Position numbers and translations under genes: made by a program. Shown here in pieces: positions 6,350 through 8,791 of a stretch of DNA of 8,791 nt (positions within the stretch are counted from its first letter, which is position 1; each line of letters starts with the position of its first letter). A model generated the notes under the pieces. The model ran no database searches. It was not told the origin of the DNA and worked only from the letters and a program-made list of their open reading frames with translations. Location: positions 1 to 8,791 of the forward strand of contig JAESUL010000257.1 in NCBI GenBank assembly GCA_016763115.1, given 5' to 3'. This DNA comes from Phycisphaerales bacterium (GTDB lineage: Bacteria; Planctomycetota; Phycisphaerae; Phycisphaerales; UBA1924).

Positions 6350-8593
6350 TTACCCCACACGAGTTGAATCGTTGTTGTCACTCTTTTTCTCGTTGCTCTG
6401 CTTGATGCGGTCCGCAAACAGCGTCCCCGCAACGGGCCCGACGCGTGGTCCGGTCCGCGATGCCGCCTCGGCCGCCTGGCGCGCCGCCTGACGCGAGAAG
6501 TGCACCGACATGGTCCCGGTTGACTGGCGGAGTTCGTACCCCGATGCGCGATTGAAGATCGTCGCCACAATCATCCCACCAACCCCGTTGATCTGCTCGA
6601 TCGCTCGACGGATCAACGGCCGCAGCTGCCCACGCCCAACCACCAGAATCACCCCGTCAGATTCGGACGCGAGGAACCCGGCCTCGATGCTCCCGAGGAT
6701 CGGGCCTGTATCAACCAGCACCGTGTCGTACTGCGAACGCAGCTCATCGAGCAGCTTGCGGATCAAACTCGGCGAGAGCCGGCTAATCAAAGTATCATCG
6801 CCAAACCCCGCGGGAAGAATACTCAGCCCGTCAAAGCTGGTCGGCTTGATCAATCCCGTAAGTATGGTCTGATCCATCATCCCCTCAACAAGACTCGGAG
6901 CATTGGGATACCCAAAGTGGATGCTCAGCCCACGCCCGATTAGGTCAAGATCGAGCAGCAGCGTCGAATCCCCAGATTCGGAGAACGAGAGCCCCATCGC
7001 GATGATCAGGCTTGTCTTGCCGTCCTGCGATGAGGGGCTTGTCACCTCGTACACCGTCCCGCGATCTTTGTTGCAATGCTTGATCTGTAGCTGTGAGCGG
7101 ATCTGATGCACCGCGAACGCCGACGCTTCGGCCAGTTCCTGGTCACCGAGTGATTCACCCAGATCAGGAAGCATCCCAACGATCCCCTGCGAACCGGCAA
7201 GGATCACATCATCGCTGAACCGCACGCTCTTGGAAATATACCCGATCCCAAGCATAATCATGACCGGAATAGCCCCCCCGCCCGCGAAGCCCAAGGCCGC
7301 CATCTTCCGACGCCGATCTCCCGAAGGCGATACCGGGGTGACACCCTTCTCAACCACGCTGATCCGCTTGGAGTTTTCTGCAAACTCTTGGACCCGCGAT
7401 TCGGTCTCGATCTGATCGAGCCGCTCGTCAACCTCCGCGATCTTCAGATCGACCTGGTCGCGGCTGGCAAACAAGTCTCTGATCTCAAGATCCGCTTTGC
7501 CCAGATGTTGCTGAGCAGTGTGTGCCGCTTTGAGCCGTTCCTCCACACTCGCCAAACTCAGCTTGAGTTGATCGAGGGAAGTTGGAAGCCCGTTGGCTCC
7601 GATCCCGGGCAACCGGGCCTCACCCGTCCGGATCTGCGCCATCCGGGTATCAATGCGTGCATTGACATTCTTGATCGCCGAGTTGACCAGTTTCATATCG
7701 TGATGACGATGCCCAAGCCCCGCGGACTCAAGATCCGCCTTGGCGTTTTCGTATGAAATTCGCTTGCTGAGCAACGATGCCATCATCTCGTCCATCTGGG
7801 CGGCGCGTTCAACGGATATCTCTTGTTCTTCACCATCGGTGCCGTCGGCCATTGCAAACGCCTCGTACTGATCGATCTGCGATTGCAGATCAATCTGCAC
7901 CGATTCGATCTGTCGGATCCGGGCGATTGCATTGCGAACGAGCAGCCCGATATCGTCTGTACTCCACTTATTGGCAACCACGCGGATCTGGCTGACCAGA
8001 CTCTCGCGGGTCTTTTCCAGATCGGTCCGGCGCTCGTTGAGCGTGTTGACCAACTCGGGGCGGTTGCGTTCATTCTCGCCATCACCAAAGAGTTCCATGT
8101 ACGATTCAATCACGGACTGCACAACCGCCTTGGCCACATTCCGGTCCACATGCTCGTAGGTGATATTGATAAACTCGGGCATCTTGCGGTTGGTACTGAT
8201 ATGCAGACCCGACTCGATCATGTCCGGCGTACGCAACCCGGAAATCTCACGCAATGCACGCACGCGATCAGATTCGAGCGCAAGACTCAGCACCCGGTTC
8301 GATTTCAGGTACCCCACCTGCGAGGACACCAACCCGGCGAACTCCTTGGGCGAGGTGTTCTGGTCATTGTCATACAGCACCCGAGTGATCCGAGGGCTGA
8401 TGTGGATTGCTCCATAACTCTGATACACTGGATCTTGAGACATGTACCCGCCAACCGCACCGATCACCGCGAGAATCCCCGCCAAGGTGAAGGTCAGTAT
8501 GTAGCGTCCGCGCAAGAGACGATGCAAGACCAACAGCACATTGCTGTGCCCCTGAGATTCCTCACCCTGCCAATCGTTGAACTCGTTACCCAT
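6350..8593 (-). CDS. Polysaccharide co-polymerase / BY-kinase-like protein (Wzc type)
   Basis: The 747-residue protein has the order of a fused Wzz-Wzc chain-length regulator: first membrane helix about 31-50, a Wzz-type extracytoplasmic region beginning PVYQSYGAIHI, a long coiled coil about 180-400, second helix about 431-453, then a cytoplasmic P-loop domain about 500-690. The P-loop domain has a Walker A variant (TSPSSQDGKTSL, 518-529; Lys526, Thr527), a Walker A' strand LLLDLDLIGRG (Asp548, Asp550, Arg554) and Walker B VLVDTGP (Asp628), where most BY-kinases read DTPP. The C-terminus is Ala/Arg- then Lys/Asn/Asp-rich with a single Tyr (686), so the usual autophosphorylated tyrosine cluster is missing. 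It probably controls chain length and export of the EPS; kinase activity is uncertain. The TTG at 8599 also opens this frame, but AGAGGG (8602-8607) is 8 bases from the ATG at 8593 and only 2 from the TTG, so the ATG is chosen. Confidence 0.92.
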   Translation of the reverse strand: MGNEFNDWQGEESQGHSNVLLVLHRLLRGRYILTFTLAGILAVIGAVGGYMSQDPVYQSYGAIHISPRITRVLYDNDQNTSPKEFAGLVSSQVGYLKSNRVLSLALESDRVRALREISGLRTPDMIESGLHISTNRKMPEFINITYEHVDRNVAKAVVQSVIESYMELFGDGENERNRPELVNTLNERRTDLEKTRESLVSQIRVVANKWSTDDIGLLVRNAIARIRQIESVQIDLQSQIDQYEAFAMADGTDGEEQEISVERAAQMDEMMASLLSKRISYENAKADLESAGLGHRHHDMKLVNSAIKNVNARIDTRMAQIRTGEARLPGIGANGLPTSLDQLKLSLASVEERLKAAHTAQQHLGKADLEIRDLFASRDQVDLKIAEVDERLDQIETESRVQEFAENSKRISVVEKGVTPVSPSGDRRRKMAALGFAGGGAIPVMIMLGIGYISKSVRFSDDVILAGSQGIVGMLPDLGESLGDQELAEASAFAVHQIRSQLQIKHCNKDRGTVYEVTSPSSQDGKTSLIIAMGLSFSESGDSTLLLDLDLIGRGLSIHFGYPNAPSLVEGMMDQTILTGLIKPTSFDGLSILPAGFGDDTLISRLSPSLIRKLLDELRSQYDTVLVDTGPILGSIEAGFLASESDGVILVVGRGQLRPLIRRAIEQINGVGGMIVATIFNRASGYELRQSTGTMSVHFSRQAARQAAEAASRTGPRVGPVAGTLFADRIKQSNEKKSDNNDSTRVG

Positions 8594-8595
8594 TC

Positions 8596-8791
8596 TCAAC
8601 GCCCTCTTTCTGCATATGCAAACGGATCGATCACCGCGTCAACCGTCGGCCTGGCAATCTCAAGCATCTGCTCTAAAACCCATTGGTGTTCCGCCGTCGG
8701 CACCGTTTCATCAAACACGACCTGTATCTGCGCCGCTCCATACGGGAGGTACTGGTAATCAGACCCAATCTCCCGGACCCTGTTCATCGAG
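8596..8791 (-). CDS. 3' end of an unrecognised gene (cut by right window edge)
   Basis: The frame is open to the right edge, with a Ser codon visible before Met (8787), and ends at TGA 8598-8596. From that Met, 63 residues are visible: a segment with YLPYGAAQIQVVFDET, an amphipathic helix (AEHQWVLEQMLEIARP) and a short tail ending DPFAYAERGR. No Shine-Dalgarno site can be judged for the Met because only four bases precede it, so this is more likely the C-terminus of a longer protein than a 63-residue one. No membrane segment or known motif is seen, and I do not recognise the family. It ends two bases before the co-polymerase start, so it belongs to the same operon and is probably an EPS-related function. 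Confidence 0.65.
   Translation of the reverse strand, partial: SMNRVREIGSDYQYLPYGAAQIQVVFDETVPTAEHQWVLEQMLEIARPTVDAVIDPFAYAERGR
8602..8607 (-). promoter_or_regulatory. Shine-Dalgarno site that fixes the Wzc-type gene start
   Basis: AGAGGG on the minus strand lies 8 bases before the ATG at 8593, inside the last codons of the upstream gene. The stop of that gene (TGA, 8598-8596) is separated from the ATG by two bases, so a terminating ribosome would be well placed to restart. Confidence 0.6.

Noticed and set aside
7823..8758. Long plus-strand open frame (311 codons) opposite the co-polymerase gene
   Set aside because: It lies antisense to a gene with clear Wzz and P-loop motifs, its translation has a His/Arg/Leu-rich shadow composition without domains, and no Shine-Dalgarno site is seen. 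Codon bias on the true strand explains the lack of stops.

Overview
The window carries part of an exopolysaccharide (EPS) assembly locus from a Gram-negative-type bacterium. Everything convincing lies on the minus strand, so transcription runs from the right edge to the left. GC is moderately high in the genes and clearly lower in the one real intergenic gap. Gene content and style fit an environmental lineage such as Planctomycetota (Phycisphaerae-like): a fused chain-length regulator/BY-kinase, a sugar-phosphate transferase with an unusual N-terminal half, and a giant membrane-anchored TPR protein. That placement is inference from protein style; no marker gene is present.

Layout in transcription order: (1) 8791-8596, the 3' end of an unrecognised gene cut by the window edge; (2) 8593-6350, a 747-residue Wzz/Wzc-type polysaccharide co-polymerase fused to a BY-kinase-like P-loop domain; (3) 6346-4922, a 474-residue protein whose C-terminal half is a bacterial sugar-phosphate transferase (WbaP/WcaJ/PglC type); (4) 4903-464, a 1479-residue TPR protein with one N-terminal membrane anchor; (5) a 404-base gap (60-463) with a terminator-like hairpin, two perfect inverted repeats and candidate promoter elements; (6) 59-1, the first 19 codons of a gene whose product begins like a signal peptide. 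Genes 1-4 are separated by 2, 3 and 18 bases and look like one operon. Gene 6 probably has its own promoter.

How they may work together: the sugar transferase would load the first sugar phosphate onto undecaprenyl phosphate. The Wzz/BY-kinase protein would control chain length and couple polymerisation to export. The TPR protein would act as a periplasmic scaffold; its closest family by style is the PrsT-type TPR protein of PEP-CTERM/exosortase EPS loci. The signal-peptide gene next door could encode an exported protein connected with the same envelope or matrix, but too little of it is visible to say.

Points most worth a second look are the BY-kinase domain without a C-terminal tyrosine cluster and with an altered Walker A, the sugar transferase whose usual N-terminal membrane helices are replaced by a soluble module with a hexapeptide-like strip, the size of the TPR protein, the palindrome-flanked promoter region before the signal-peptide gene, and strong GATC enrichment in the genes with none in the gap.
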